Shown here one piece after another: positions 10,451 through 21,961 of a stretch of DNA of 64,000 nucleotides (position 1 is the first letter of the stretch; each line of letters opens with the position of its first letter). The stretch lies in contig JAGWYN010000016.1 of NCBI GenBank assembly GCA_018969295.1, positions 29,245-93,244 on the forward strand, written 5' to 3'. The translations under genes and the position numbers were made by a program. This stretch comes from Chloroflexota bacterium. GTDB lineage: Bacteria; Chloroflexota; Anaerolineae; Caldilineales; Caldilineaceae. Below the pieces are notes generated by a model. It did not search any database. It saw only the letters and a program-made list of their open reading frames with translations, and was not told the DNA's origin.

Positions 10451-11602
10451 ATGACCAAGGATTGGATTTTCGACCTGTTGCTGGAGCTGACCGAAGAGGG
10501 CTATCGTGCGGTCGTGCGGCGAGCACCAGCCGGAACCGCCAGCGAACCGTTTGTGCTGCCGCTCCAGCATCCACACAACATTGGTCAGCAGTTGCTTGTA
10601 GAGAGCGACGACGACAGCCCTCTGCGTTCGGCTCAGTTTGCGCTCGCGCGCGAGGCAGGTGGCACACTTTTCCATGCCATCTTCACCGGCTCCATCCTCG
10701 AATGCTGGCAGCAGAGCTGGCAGCAGGCGTACAGCAGCCGAGCCACCCTGCGTGTGCAGTTGACCCTGGGCGATCTGCCGCTGCTGCGTGCGGTCCCTTG
10801 GGAATATCTCTACGACGACACCCGCGAAGAATTTCTGGCGCTGTCGGTCCACACCCCTCTGACCCGCCAACAAAAAACAGCGCACCAAATTCGACCGTTG
10901 ACCACCGCAGCCCCGCTGCGCGTGCTGGTAGTGATGGCAGGGCCGGAGGGCTATCCCCCGCTGGCCGTCGGGCGAGACTGGCGCGCCCTCCTCGATACCG
11001 TCGACTACTTGGCCGCAGATGGGCGGATGACCTTTGAGCGGCTGGTGCGCCCGACCCTCTTCGACCTTCAAAGGCGTCTGCGCCAACAGCCCGTCCACCT
11101 TCTTCACTTTATCGGCTTTGCGGTCAACGACCCACAGCTGCAATGTGGCGTGCTGGTCTTTGAAGACGAAACCGGTCGCGGCCGGGCGGTGAGCGGGGAA
11201 CATTTTGGCAGACTGCTGAGCGACCAGGACTCGCTGCGTCTGGCCCTGCTCGATGTGCGCAACGCGGCCCGATCCCAACGGATCGACCCTGGCAGCGACA
11301 TCGCCGAACAGCTGGTACGCCGCGGGCTGCCAGCTGCCCTCTACCTCCCTTCCCGGCTGCGCGGGCGACCCTCTCTGGCTTTTTTGCACGAACTGTACGA
11401 GGGGATAGCCAACCTTCGCCCCGTCGACGAGGCAGTGGCCGAAGCCCGGCGTGCAGCCCTGCTCGAAGAGAGCGGGGCCAGCTGGGGGCTGCCCCAGCTG
11501 GTCAGTCGAGTCGGCGACGGTCAACTCTTTGCACGCCCTCTGCTGCACCCCACACCCACCAGGCCCCCCCGCTACCTTCGCTCTGTCCTGACCAAAGGAT
11601 GA
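10451..11602 (+). CDS. CHAT-domain protein with both catalytic positions substituted (pseudo-peptidase)
   Basis: 383 residues. The layout is that of bacterial CHAT proteins: an N-terminal effector-like region with the PWEYLYD motif (116-122) and HTPLTR, then an alpha/beta caspase-like core from about 155. Family members carry HF-x-G-H-G for the catalytic histidine; here it is HFIGFA, with Phe223 in place. They carry L-N/S-A-C for the catalytic cysteine; here LLDVRNAARS places Arg270 there. Both substitutions are visible directly. Thus the fold is CHAT-like but proteolysis is unlikely, and a scaffold or sensing role is inferred. Next downstream, 12 bp away, is a thioredoxin-like gene. Confidence 0.72.
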   Translation: MTKDWIFDLLLELTEEGYRAVVRRAPAGTASEPFVLPLQHPHNIGQQLLVESDDDSPLRSAQFALAREAGGTLFHAIFTGSILECWQQSWQQAYSSRATLRVQLTLGDLPLLRAVPWEYLYDDTREEFLALSVHTPLTRQQKTAHQIRPLTTAAPLRVLVVMAGPEGYPPLAVGRDWRALLDTVDYLAADGRMTFERLVRPTLFDLQRRLRQQPVHLLHFIGFAVNDPQLQCGVLVFEDETGRGRAVSGEHFGRLLSDQDSLRLALLDVRNAARSQRIDPGSDIAEQLVRRGLPAALYLPSRLRGRPSLAFLHELYEGIANLRPVDEAVAEARRAALLEESGASWGLPQLVSRVGDGQLFARPLLHPTPTRPPRYLRSVLTKG

Positions 11603-11614
11603 GAAAAACGACCC

Positions 11615-12142
11615 ATGAAGCGATGGAGTGCACTTTTTCTGCTGCTGCTCTTGGTGGGCCCGGGCTGGGTCTGGTGGACAAAACCAGCCCCTCTCGCGGC
11701 CGAAAACCCCCGCCAGAAAGCCCAGCCTGCGGTCGGCCATCTGGCCCCCGACTTCCTGCTGCCCACACTCGATGGCGGCCAATTTCGCCTGAGCGACCAG
11801 CGAGGCAGAGCGGTGGTCCTCAACTTTTGGGCGACCTGGTGCGGACCTTGCCAGCGTGAGCTGCCCGCCCTCCAACGCGCAGCCGAACAGTATGCAGAGT
11901 TCGTCACCTTTGCGGCGGTCGACCAGGCCGAACCGATCCAACAAGTCCAAAGCTTCGCCGACAAATTTGGGTTGACCTTCACTGTGCCGCTGGACAGCAC
12001 CCAGGAGGTCGGCGAACGCTACAACGTGCGAGGCCTGCCCACCACCTACTTTATCGACTCTGCCGGGGTCATTCGCTCCATCTGGATGGGCGAGATGAAC
12101 AGCATCATTCTGGCCGAACAGATTGTCAACCTGCTGAGGTGA
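11615..12142 (+). CDS. TlpA/ResA-like thiol-disulfide oxidoreductase
   Basis: 175 residues. One N-terminal hydrophobic segment (residues 4-22) acts as signal anchor. The thioredoxin-fold AhpC/TSA-Redoxin domain covers about 45-172 with the active site WATWCGPCQRE and cis-proline loop GLPTTYFID. Membrane-tethered proteins of this type reduce extracytoplasmic disulfides, for example in apocytochrome c. There are no cytochrome-maturation genes nearby. It is packed between the CHAT gene and menG (4 bp from menG), probably co-transcribed. The ribosome site is weak (AAAGGATGAG, distant). Confidence 0.88.
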   Translation: MKRWSALFLLLLLVGPGWVWWTKPAPLAAENPRQKAQPAVGHLAPDFLLPTLDGGQFRLSDQRGRAVVLNFWATWCGPCQRELPALQRAAEQYAEFVTFAAVDQAEPIQQVQSFADKFGLTFTVPLDSTQEVGERYNVRGLPTTYFIDSAGVIRSIWMGEMNSIILAEQIVNLLR

Positions 12143-12146
12143 AAAC

Positions 12147-12872
12147 ATGTTGCCGACCAGCGACCAAAAACCATTCTATGTCAATCAAATGTTTGCACGG
12201 ATCGCACCGACCTACGATCGGATGAACCGCCTGATGACCTTTGGGCAGGATCGACACTGGCGGCGCGAGTTGATCGAGCACTGCAACCTGCCGCCGCATG
12301 GCAGTCTGCTGGACGTCGGCACAGGCACCGGCGACATCGCCTATACAGCCTTGCAGCGCAACCCCGCCCTGCAGGCGGTCGGCTCCGATTTCACCTACGA
12401 AATGATGGCGGCAGGCAGGGGCAAAGTCCCCGGAGTTCTGCTGCCTTTCCTCCAGGCCGACACCTACGCACTCCCCTTTGCCGACAACAGCTTCGACGCA
12501 GTGGTCAGCGGCTTCCTGGTGCGCAACGTCGTCGACCGGGTAGCTGCCTTCCGCGAAATGGTGCGCGTGGTCCGACCCGGCGGGCGGGTTGTCTGTCTGG
12601 AGACCACCCCGCCCGCCAATACGCTGCTGGGCCCGCTCTTCCGCCTCTATTTCTTCCAGATCGTACCGCTGATCGGCTCGTGGATCGCCCGGGACCGCCA
12701 GGCCTACGCCTACCTGCCCCACAGCACAGTCGAGTTTCCAGAACCTGAAGAGCTGGCACGGATGATGGAACAGGCAGGGCTGCACTACGTTCATTATGTA
12801 GAACGCATGCTGGGTGCAGTGGCGATCCACGTGGGGATCAAACTGGCCGATCCGCCGGAGGGGCAGCTCTGA
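12147..12872 (+). CDS. menG: Demethylmenaquinone methyltransferase (MenG/UbiE family)
   Basis: 241 residues. The family signature near the N terminus (MFARIAPTYDRMNRLMTFGQ) is followed by the SAM-binding motif DVGTGTGDIAY and the second signature around SGFLVRNVVDR. It methylates demethylmenaquinone to menaquinone using SAM on the cytoplasmic side of the membrane. No ubiquinone genes are in the window, so the menaquinone role is preferred. GAGGTGAAAAC supplies a ribosome site overlapping the end of the thioredoxin-like gene. Confidence 0.88.
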   Translation: MLPTSDQKPFYVNQMFARIAPTYDRMNRLMTFGQDRHWRRELIEHCNLPPHGSLLDVGTGTGDIAYTALQRNPALQAVGSDFTYEMMAAGRGKVPGVLLPFLQADTYALPFADNSFDAVVSGFLVRNVVDRVAAFREMVRVVRPGGRVVCLETTPPANTLLGPLFRLYFFQIVPLIGSWIARDRQAYAYLPHSTVEFPEPEELARMMEQAGLHYVHYVERMLGAVAIHVGIKLADPPEGQL

Positions 12873-12881
12873 CCGAACAAG

Positions 12882-12909
12882 CTGGCAGCGCCCCTGCAAA
12901 GGATAGAAT
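12882..12909 (+). promoter_or_regulatory. Promoter candidate upstream of the second methyltransferase
   Basis: CTGGCA (12882-12887), 16 bp, TAGAAT (12904-12909). Just downstream an imperfect hairpin CCCTAC (12920-12925) / GTAGGG (12936-12941) would form in the leader. No T-run follows, so it is not a normal terminator. Confidence 0.4.
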
Positions 12910-13049
12910 TCATAGACGGCCCTACGGTCAAGCTTGTAGGGGGTCCTAGGAGAGCAGAGGCGCACAAAAATTTTCAGCCATGCGAACCAGTGCGCCACAA
13001 AAGGAGGAAAGCGGTTTCCTCCACCCTGGTGGGGAAAGCCGCCAAACCG

Positions 13050-13823
13050 ATGATGAAAACGCTCGATCTGCACGGGGAAAGGGCTGCTCGGCGGGGCAAC
13101 CCCAGTTTTGTCTGGCGGGCCGGACAGGATCGTCGGCTGGCGATGATCCTCGAATGGGGGCTGGCTGGCCGCAGCCAGGTCGACGACATTTTGGTCGATG
13201 GCTGCGGGGTCGGCATGTATGTTCGGGCGCTGGCCCCCTATACAGAACGGATCAGCGGCATCGACATCGAGCAGGAGCATCTGGCGATCGCTGCGCGCAC
13301 GGTGCCCTCTGCCCTGCTGGCGCTGGCTGCCGCTGAAGCATTGCCCTTCGCCAGCAGCACGGTCGATCTGGTGTTGAGCCATGAAGTGCTCGAACATGTG
13401 GCGGACGACCGGGCTGCCGTCGCCGAGATGGTCCGTGTGCTGCGCCCAGGGGGACGGGCTGTGATCTTCGTGCCCAACCGCTGGTACCCCTTCGAAACCC
13501 ACGGCATTTATTGGCAGGGGCGCTATCGTTTCGGCAACATCCCGCTGGTCAACTATCTGCCCGACCGGCTGCGCAGCCAGCTGGCCCCCCATGTGCGGGC
13601 CTATACGGCGGATGGGCTGCGCCGTCTCTTTGTCGGGCAGCCGGTGCGCGTGCTCCACCACACCCAGATCTTTCCGGGCTACGACAATCTGGTCCAGCGG
13701 CGGCCAGGACTCGGGCGCTGGCTGCGCCGGGTGACCTACGTGCTGGAAGAGTCGCCGCTGTGCTGCGTGGGGCTGAGCCATCTGCTGGTGGTCGAACGTG
13801 TTGTGACAGAACCGGCCCGCTGA
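13050..13823 (+). CDS. Class I SAM-dependent methyltransferase (Methyltransf_11 type)
   Basis: 257 residues from the ATG at 13050. An in-frame GTG at 12990 would add 20 residues, and an AAGGAGG lies between the two, so the start is uncertain. The core has a motif-I-like strand (DDILVDGCGVGMYVRAL), the acidic motif II (ISGIDIEQEHL) and EALPFASSTVDLVLSHEVLEHV, typical of small-molecule or lipid/sugar methyltransferases. The C-terminal part (VRVLHHTQIFPGYDNL) resembles glycan or quinone methyltransferases, but the substrate cannot be identified. The next gene, 22 bp away, is a penicillin-binding protein. Confidence 0.8.
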   Translation: MMKTLDLHGERAARRGNPSFVWRAGQDRRLAMILEWGLAGRSQVDDILVDGCGVGMYVRALAPYTERISGIDIEQEHLAIAARTVPSALLALAAAEALPFASSTVDLVLSHEVLEHVADDRAAVAEMVRVLRPGGRAVIFVPNRWYPFETHGIYWQGRYRFGNIPLVNYLPDRLRSQLAPHVRAYTADGLRRLFVGQPVRVLHHTQIFPGYDNLVQRRPGLGRWLRRVTYVLEESPLCCVGLSHLLVVERVVTEPAR

Positions 13824-13845
13824 ACGGGCAGGAGATGGAGAAGGC

Positions 13846-16917
<3,072 letters not shown>

Positions 16918-16928
16918 AGGAGCTTGCC

Positions 16929-17729
16929 ATGCCAACCATTCTTGTGACCAACGACGACGGAGTCTTTGCCCCTGGACTCCTGGCCCTCAAACAGGAGCTG
17001 CGGCAGGTCGCCGACGTACTTGTGCTGGCCCCCGAACGCAACTGGAGCGCGTCCAGCCACATCAAAACCATGCACAAGCCACTGCGTATCCACCCGACCA
17101 CCCTGGCCGACGGCAGCGCGGCCTACAGCAGCAGCGGTAGCCCCACCGACTGCGTGGCGCTGGCCATGGGAGGAGCGCTGGGCATTGTGCCAGATCTGGT
17201 GGTCGCCGGTGTCAACGCCGGATACAACCTCGGCATCGACGTGACCTACAGCGGGACCGTCGCCTGCGCCATGGAGGCGGTGATCAAACGGGTGCCCGGC
17301 ATCGCCGTCAGCACCGCCAGTTTCGGCGAAGACCACTGCGACGCCGCGACCGCACGCCAGCTCTCGGCCGCCGTCGCCAGCCAAATTGCCGCCCACCTCC
17401 TGGCCGAGGCTGCACCGGCCCATACCCTGCTCAACATCAATGTGCCGCCCCGCCCGGCAGCTGGGCTCCGGGTCACCCGCATGGGCCATCGCCACTACAC
17501 AGCCAACGAAGTCGAGCGACGGCAAGACCCTTCTGGACGCCCGTATTACTGGCTGGGAGGCGCACAGCCGGTCGACGAGGATGACCTGGACACCGACGTG
17601 GGGGCCGTCAAGGCCGGCTATGTCAGCGTGACCCCCATCTCGCTCGACCTGACCGATCGGCGCTCCCTGCCCCAGCTGCGCGAGTGGGCCCTGTTTGCGG
17701 CGGCTCTCCCGACAGGAGGTACAGGATGA
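16929..17729 (+). CDS. surE: 5'/3'-nucleotidase SurE
   Basis: 266 residues. The signatures of the SurE metal-dependent phosphatase are present: NDDGVFAPGL at the N terminus (Asp-Asp metal ligands), NWSASSH, GSPTDCVALAM and the long motif VVAGVNAGYNLGIDVTYSGT. It dephosphorylates nucleoside monophosphates and short polyphosphates in the cytoplasm. AAAGGAG precedes the ATG. The stop overlaps the start of the next gene (ATGA), so the membrane protein downstream is translationally coupled. Confidence 0.93.
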   Translation: MPTILVTNDDGVFAPGLLALKQELRQVADVLVLAPERNWSASSHIKTMHKPLRIHPTTLADGSAAYSSSGSPTDCVALAMGGALGIVPDLVVAGVNAGYNLGIDVTYSGTVACAMEAVIKRVPGIAVSTASFGEDHCDAATARQLSAAVASQIAAHLLAEAAPAHTLLNINVPPRPAAGLRVTRMGHRHYTANEVERRQDPSGRPYYWLGGAQPVDEDDLDTDVGAVKAGYVSVTPISLDLTDRRSLPQLREWALFAAALPTGGTG

Positions 17730-18622
17730 TCTTCGCCGCCAAACCGGCGCCCGAGCGGTGGGAGGGGGCTGTTGCCATCCTTTGGCTTGTCCTGGTCGAC
17801 CTGCTGGCAGTCGTCTGGGCGCTGCGCCGCCCGATCGACTGGCTGCAGTTTCTCCTCTTCCTGGGCGTGGTCGCCAGCGTACCGCTGTTGATCGTTCTCT
17901 TCTACCGGACCTGGGCAGCCTTTACACTCGAATACTGGATCGACCGCAACGCCATTACGCTCCGCTGGGCACATCTGCAGCAGGTCATTCCAACCCAAGG
18001 GGTACAGGCAGTCGAACTGGCTGGGACAACGCTGGCAAGAGAGAAAAGGGAGGTCTTGCACCGCTGGCCCTTGCCCTTTCTGGCGTTGGCTGACCAGCCC
18101 ACCCCCCATGCAGTCAACCTCTGTGCCACGCAGACGCCCAGCGAATGCCTTGTGCTGCGGACAACCACTGGCGTCTACGCACTTTCCCCCGCCGACCCAG
18201 AGGGTTTTGTCGCAGCCCTGCAGAGCCGTTACCCGTTGGGGGCCACCCAGATCGTGGAAGCCCAACGGGTCCAACGTAACTGGCTGACCCGCCTCCTTGC
18301 CGAGGATCGGCAGGGTGCCTGGCTGCTGCTGCTGGGGTTGGCCGGTGTGCTGCTGCTCTTTGCCGTGTTGACGATCCGCTTCCCTGATTTGCCCGATGTT
18401 TTGGCTGTTCGCTACAATAGTCGGGGATTACCAGAAGAGATTCGCTCCAAAAGTGCGCTCTTTCGCCTGCTGGCCATCGGCCTGCTGGCCTGGATCGTCA
18501 ATGCAGCAGGCGGGCTCTGGCTGGCAAAAGAAGGGCAACGGATCGGGGCCCACATGTTGTGGGGCGGTGCCATTGTCGTGCAGCTATTTTTGCTGCTGGC
18601 ACTCGTGAACCTGATCACATAA
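17726..18622 (+). CDS. Membrane protein with PH-like domain and DUF1648-like C-terminal segment
   Basis: 298 residues from the ATG at 17726 (AGGAGG at 7 nt, overlapping the surE stop). There are two N-terminal membrane helices (about 14-32 and 37-55). A soluble beta-rich PH-like region follows at about 60-180 (AITLRWAHLQQVIPTQGVQAV ... RTTTGVYALSPADPEGFVAAL). At least three more helices lie in the C-terminal third. The segment FPDLPDVLAVRYNSRGLPEE just after the third helix has the LP-x-H/R-Y/F-N-x-x-G pattern of DUF1648 proteins. The role is unknown; bacterial PH proteins of this form often sit in the membrane with envelope functions. Confidence 0.7.
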   Translation: MIFAAKPAPERWEGAVAILWLVLVDLLAVVWALRRPIDWLQFLLFLGVVASVPLLIVLFYRTWAAFTLEYWIDRNAITLRWAHLQQVIPTQGVQAVELAGTTLAREKREVLHRWPLPFLALADQPTPHAVNLCATQTPSECLVLRTTTGVYALSPADPEGFVAALQSRYPLGATQIVEAQRVQRNWLTRLLAEDRQGAWLLLLGLAGVLLLFAVLTIRFPDLPDVLAVRYNSRGLPEEIRSKSALFRLLAIGLLAWIVNAAGGLWLAKEGQRIGAHMLWGGAIVVQLFLLLALVNLIT

Positions 18623-18646
18623 ACGAACCAAGGTAAGGATTTGGGT

Positions 18647-19444
18647 GTGAGCGATTCCAGCCAGACGGTTTTTTTGAGTATTGTGATACCTGCCTACAAC
18701 GAAGAACGCCGTCTGCCCCCCTCGTTGCAAAAAATTGTCGCCTATCTACAAGAGCAGCCCTACACCAGCGAAATTCTCATCGTCGAGAACGGGTCGACCG
18801 ACGCCACAACCGCTGTGGTCGAGTCGTTTATTGCCGAATACCAGCCAACCTGCCCAAACACCCAGCTGACCCTGCTGCACAGCAGCCCGGGCAAAGGGGC
18901 TGCTGTCAAAAGAGGGATGCTGGTCGCGCGCGGCGAATACCGGTTTGTCTGCGACGCCGATCTGGCCATGCCGATCGCAGAAGTGGCCAAGTTTCTGCCA
19001 CCCGTCCACGCAGAGGGCACCTTCGGTGTCGCCATCGCCAGCCGAGAGCTGCCAGGCGCCGTGCGCTACCACGAACCCACCTACCGACACATCATGGGCC
19101 GGGTCTTCAATCTGCTGGTGAGGCTGCTGGCCGTGCCCGGCATCCAGGATACCCAGTGTGGATTCAAAATGTTCACAGGGGCCGCTGCCACCCGCGTGTT
19201 TCCGCTGCAACGCATCGACGGCTGGGGATTCGACGTCGAAGTGCTCTACATCGCTCGCCAGCACGGAATCCGGCTGGTCGAGGTGCCCATCCACTGGTAC
19301 TATCAGAGCGATAGCCGAGTCCGCCCGGTGCAAGACACCCTCAACATGGTGCGCGAACTGCTCAAAATTCGGCGCAACGGCCGCGCCGGCCTCTACGCCG
19401 TGGCAGCCTCGGGGACACGCTTTGCCTCCCCGCACGACCTGTAG
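18647..19444 (+). CDS. Family 2 glycosyltransferase (dolichyl/polyprenyl-phosphate sugar transferase-like)
   Basis: 265 residues from the GTG at 18647, with AAGGTAAGGA upstream; a TTG two codons earlier is the alternative. The GT-A fold signatures are VIPAYNEERRLPPSL near the N terminus, ENGSTDAT, and the DxD-like CDADLAMP. GFKMFTGAAA and WGFDVEVLYIA are typical of DPG/DPM-like synthases that load a sugar on a polyprenyl phosphate. No membrane helices are seen, so it is a peripheral cytoplasmic enzyme. It is followed by a terminator-like hairpin at 19572-19601. Confidence 0.87.
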   Translation: MSDSSQTVFLSIVIPAYNEERRLPPSLQKIVAYLQEQPYTSEILIVENGSTDATTAVVESFIAEYQPTCPNTQLTLLHSSPGKGAAVKRGMLVARGEYRFVCDADLAMPIAEVAKFLPPVHAEGTFGVAIASRELPGAVRYHEPTYRHIMGRVFNLLVRLLAVPGIQDTQCGFKMFTGAAATRVFPLQRIDGWGFDVEVLYIARQHGIRLVEVPIHWYYQSDSRVRPVQDTLNMVRELLKIRRNGRAGLYAVAASGTRFASPHDL

Positions 19445-19514
19445 TATCATGGCCTGCCATTGAGAAGTCATCCCAGCCCTTCACGAATGCGAAGAACGCC
19501 CACTTCTGCTCTGC

Positions 19515-19546
19515 GCCTTCGTGTGAGGCAGCCTTCGTGTGAGGCA
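19515..19546 (+). repeat. Two perfect 16-bp tandem copies
   Basis: GCCTTCGTGTGAGGCA occurs twice back to back in the gap between the glycosyltransferase and etfB. No coding sequence covers it. Confidence 0.9.
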
Positions 19547-19571
19547 GGCTCCTGAACCCGGCTTCTCTCGG

Positions 19572-19601
19572 GGTGAAAACAAAGACGTTTTCACCTTTTT
19601 T
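19572..19601 (+). terminator. Intrinsic terminator after the glycosyltransferase
   Basis: A 9-bp perfect stem GGTGAAAAC (19572-19580) / GTTTTCACC (19587-19595) with a 6-nt loop is followed by six T residues. It separates the glycosyltransferase transcript from etfBA. Confidence 0.85.
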
Positions 19602-19686
19602 GTTGTGACCGATTGCCCTGCTGTGCTGCTGCAGAAGGGCAGCCGGCCTCTCGATCCCTTTTCAAAGACTACCGGAGGACAAACAC

Positions 19687-20463
19687 GTGAAAATTGCTGT
19701 TCTCGTCAAACAGACGCCAGACACAGCCGAACTGTCCAGGGTGGCAGCCGAGGATGTGCGCAGTGGCCAGATCAAGGCGCCCCTGGTCATCAACCCGTGG
19801 GATGAATTTGCCGCCGAGGAGGCAATCCTCCTGGGCGAACGCTACAGCGCCACTTCGGTGGCGATCAGCCTGGGACTGCCCAGCGCCGTCGACGTGCTCA
19901 AACATGCGCTGGCCATGGGTGTGGGAGCAGCGACGCTGGTCGACAGCCGCTCGCTGCAGGGCGGCGATCTCTGGACGACAGCCTCTGTCCTGGCAGCCGC
20001 CGTGCAGGCCGAAGGAGCCGACCTGGTCTTGACCGGCCGCCAGAGCGTCGACGACAACAGCGGTGCCGTCGCCGCTGGCGTGGCAGCGTACCTGGGCTGG
20101 CCTCTGGTCAGTGCCGTCTGCCAGATTGTCGAGATCGCCGACAACCAGATCACCGTAGAACGGCTGATCGAGGGCGCACAAGAGAGGATTCGTGTGCCGC
20201 TTCCTGCGGTCCTCAGCGTCAACAAAGAGATCAACGAACCCCGCTATCCCAGTTTTATCGGGATTCGCAAAGCCAACAAGGCCTCCATTCCCGTGGTCTC
20301 TGCAGCCAGCCTCGGCGTCGCTGCCGAAAGCGCCCGCACCCAGTGGCGCAACCTGCGCAAACCGGAAGAACGGCCACAGAGCTGCCACTGGATCGAAGGT
20401 GCCTCGGCCGCCGAACAGGCCGCCAGGCTGGTCGATCTCCTGCTGGCCGAAAAAGTGATCTAG
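19687..20463 (+). CDS. etfB: Electron transfer flavoprotein, beta subunit
   Basis: 258 residues from a GTG start with GGAGG upstream. It shows the ETF-beta N-terminal strand KIAVLVKQTPDT, NPWDEFAAEEAILL, the AMP/FAD-binding strand region TGRQSVDDNSGAVAAGVAAYL and VERLIEG. It forms a heterodimer with the alpha subunit encoded 10 bp downstream and passes electrons from acyl-CoA or other dehydrogenases to the quinone pool. No ETF-quinone oxidoreductase or dehydrogenase gene is adjacent. Confidence 0.93.
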   Translation: MKIAVLVKQTPDTAELSRVAAEDVRSGQIKAPLVINPWDEFAAEEAILLGERYSATSVAISLGLPSAVDVLKHALAMGVGAATLVDSRSLQGGDLWTTASVLAAAVQAEGADLVLTGRQSVDDNSGAVAAGVAAYLGWPLVSAVCQIVEIADNQITVERLIEGAQERIRVPLPAVLSVNKEINEPRYPSFIGIRKANKASIPVVSAASLGVAAESARTQWRNLRKPEERPQSCHWIEGASAAEQAARLVDLLLAEKVI

Positions 20464-20473
20464 GAGGAAAGCG

Positions 20474-21454
20474 ATGTCTGTCCTGGTTTGGATCGAACAA
20501 AATCAGAGCGGCCTGGTAGCCAGCTCCTGTGAAGTGTTGGGCAAAGCCCGAGAGATCGCCGGGCAGCTCGGCGTGCCGGTCGTAGCCGCTGTTGTCGGCG
20601 CAGATTCGACGGCCGCTGAAGCGGCCCGTGTCTACGGTGCCGACCGCGTGCTGGCACTGGTCAGCCCCCTGTTGGCCCAGTATCGGTTGAGCGGCTGTGT
20701 TGCGGCGCTGCGCCTGGCCGCGGAGCACGCTGCGGCGACAGTCATTCTGACAGCAGCCACGATCCGGGGCCGCGAGGTCGCGGCCACCCTGGCCCACCAG
20801 CTAGGGGCCGGGTACGCCCCGGAGGCCGTCGACCTGGGTGTGGAGACAGGTCGGCTGGTGGCCGTGCGCTCGATTTATTCCAACAACCTGTTGGTGGATG
20901 TCACCTTTACCAGCGCAGTTCAGGTGGCCAGCATACGCCCGCGCTCGTTCCCATTTCCAGCAACCTGCTCCACGGCCAGCCCCGTCGTCCTGCTCGACCC
21001 GGGGCTGGCCGAAGCCGATCTGCGCGAGCAACTGCTGGCGACCCGCAACACCGACAACGGCGAAGTCAGCCTGGCCGACGCTGCCATCATTGTCTCTGGC
21101 GGCCGCGGGGTCGCGCAAAATCCCAGCCAGGGCTTTGCACTGGTGGCCGAGCTGGCTGGGGTGCTCGGTGCAGCGGTCGGCGCCAGCCGGGCTGCTGTAG
21201 ACGCCGGCTATATCCCCTACAAACACCAGGTCGGGCAAACGGGCAGAACTGTCAAACCCGACCTCTACATTGCTGCCGGGATCAGCGGCGCGATCCAGCA
21301 CCTGGCCGGCATGGGGGGGAGCAAACGGATCGTCGCGATCAACCCAGACAAAGCTGCACCGATCTTTGAAAAGGCACACTACGGCGTTGCCGGCGACCTT
21401 TTCCAGGTGCTGCCTGCCCTGACCGCTGAACTCAAAAAGCGGCTGGGGCGCTGA
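20474..21454 (+). CDS. etfA: Electron transfer flavoprotein, alpha subunit
   Basis: 326 residues; AGGAGG lies before the ATG. The C-terminal FAD domain is clear: SGGRGVAQNP, LGAAVGASRAAVDAGYIPYKHQVGQTGRTVKPDLYIAAGISGAIQH in pieces, and INPDKAAPIFEKAHYGVAGD. The N-terminal half is the variable alpha/beta domain that pairs with EtfB. It is in one operon with etfB. Function: carrier of electrons via FAD between dehydrogenases and the respiratory chain. Confidence 0.94.
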   Translation: MSVLVWIEQNQSGLVASSCEVLGKAREIAGQLGVPVVAAVVGADSTAAEAARVYGADRVLALVSPLLAQYRLSGCVAALRLAAEHAAATVILTAATIRGREVAATLAHQLGAGYAPEAVDLGVETGRLVAVRSIYSNNLLVDVTFTSAVQVASIRPRSFPFPATCSTASPVVLLDPGLAEADLREQLLATRNTDNGEVSLADAAIIVSGGRGVAQNPSQGFALVAELAGVLGAAVGASRAAVDAGYIPYKHQVGQTGRTVKPDLYIAAGISGAIQHLAGMGGSKRIVAINPDKAAPIFEKAHYGVAGDLFQVLPALTAELKKRLGR

Positions 21455-21583
21455 AATGTCCTTTTCTCACGGCCAGAACGGGGGACAACTGTCCCTAGAC
21501 AGCTTGCCAGCTGCGGAGTAGAATGGGGAGTGACAAACCCATAAAGCTGCGAGGCAGCAGAAAGGCGATGCCTATTCTCTCCA

Positions 21584-21835
21584 ATGCCATCAGCTGGCTA
21601 TTTGCGCCGTTGTCGCCGCAACCGGCGACGCGGCATCGACCAAGTTCAGGCAGTGCACGGAGACATCGAAGCCCGCTGTGTGTGCGGGAAACCGACGGTT
21701 GCGTTGGGGTTATGCACGACGTTGCGCCCCCAAGGGGAGCCTTTCCCCAATTATGTGGTGCTCTGCCAGCAGTGTGTTGCGCTGGCAGAGGAAGAGGGGA
21801 TGGAAATTGTCTGGCTGACCGACGTCGCGGTCTGA
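21584..21835 (+). CDS. Small cysteine-rich protein of unknown function
   Basis: 83 residues if the ATG at 21584 is used. There is no convincing ribosome site, and a GTG at 21653 is an alternative. The first third is Arg-rich. The rest has four cysteines in two clusters, C-V-C-G with a further Cys in GLCTTLRP, and LCQQC, arranged like a zinc ribbon, ending in a hydrophobic acidic tail (EEEGMEIVWLTDVAV). The coherent C-terminal part and the terminator-like hairpin just after the stop argue that it is real. No family is recognised. Confidence 0.45.
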   Translation: MPSAGYLRRCRRNRRRGIDQVQAVHGDIEARCVCGKPTVALGLCTTLRPQGEPFPNYVVLCQQCVALAEEEGMEIVWLTDVAV

Positions 21836-21843
21836 CCCTTCCC

Positions 21844-21875
21844 TCCCCACGCTTGTAAGCCCAGGCGTGGGGAGA
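21844..21875. terminator. Hairpin between convergent genes
   Basis: CTCCCCACGC ... GCGTGGGGAG forms a 10-bp stem a few bases after the small cysteine-rich gene, followed by AGCGTTTT. It lies between that gene and the convergent larC and could terminate the rightward transcript. Confidence 0.65.
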
Positions 21876-21961
21876 GCGTTTTGTGTGCACGAAAAGAGAG
21901 GGGCGCTTCCCACCGAGCAGCAGTTTGGTTGTTGTAGGTGCAGGATGCGACCAGGCGCCTG

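Noticed and set aside
10436..12148. A 570-codon open frame on the minus strand opposite the CHAT and thioredoxin genes
   Set aside because: It is a mirror of GC-rich coding DNA. The plus-strand frames hold recognised domains (CHAT, thioredoxin), and the minus frame has no recognisable domain or ribosome site.
19445..19686. A tRNA or small RNA gene in the gap before etfB
   Set aside because: I looked for cloverleaf arms and found only a terminator hairpin and a 16-bp tandem repeat.
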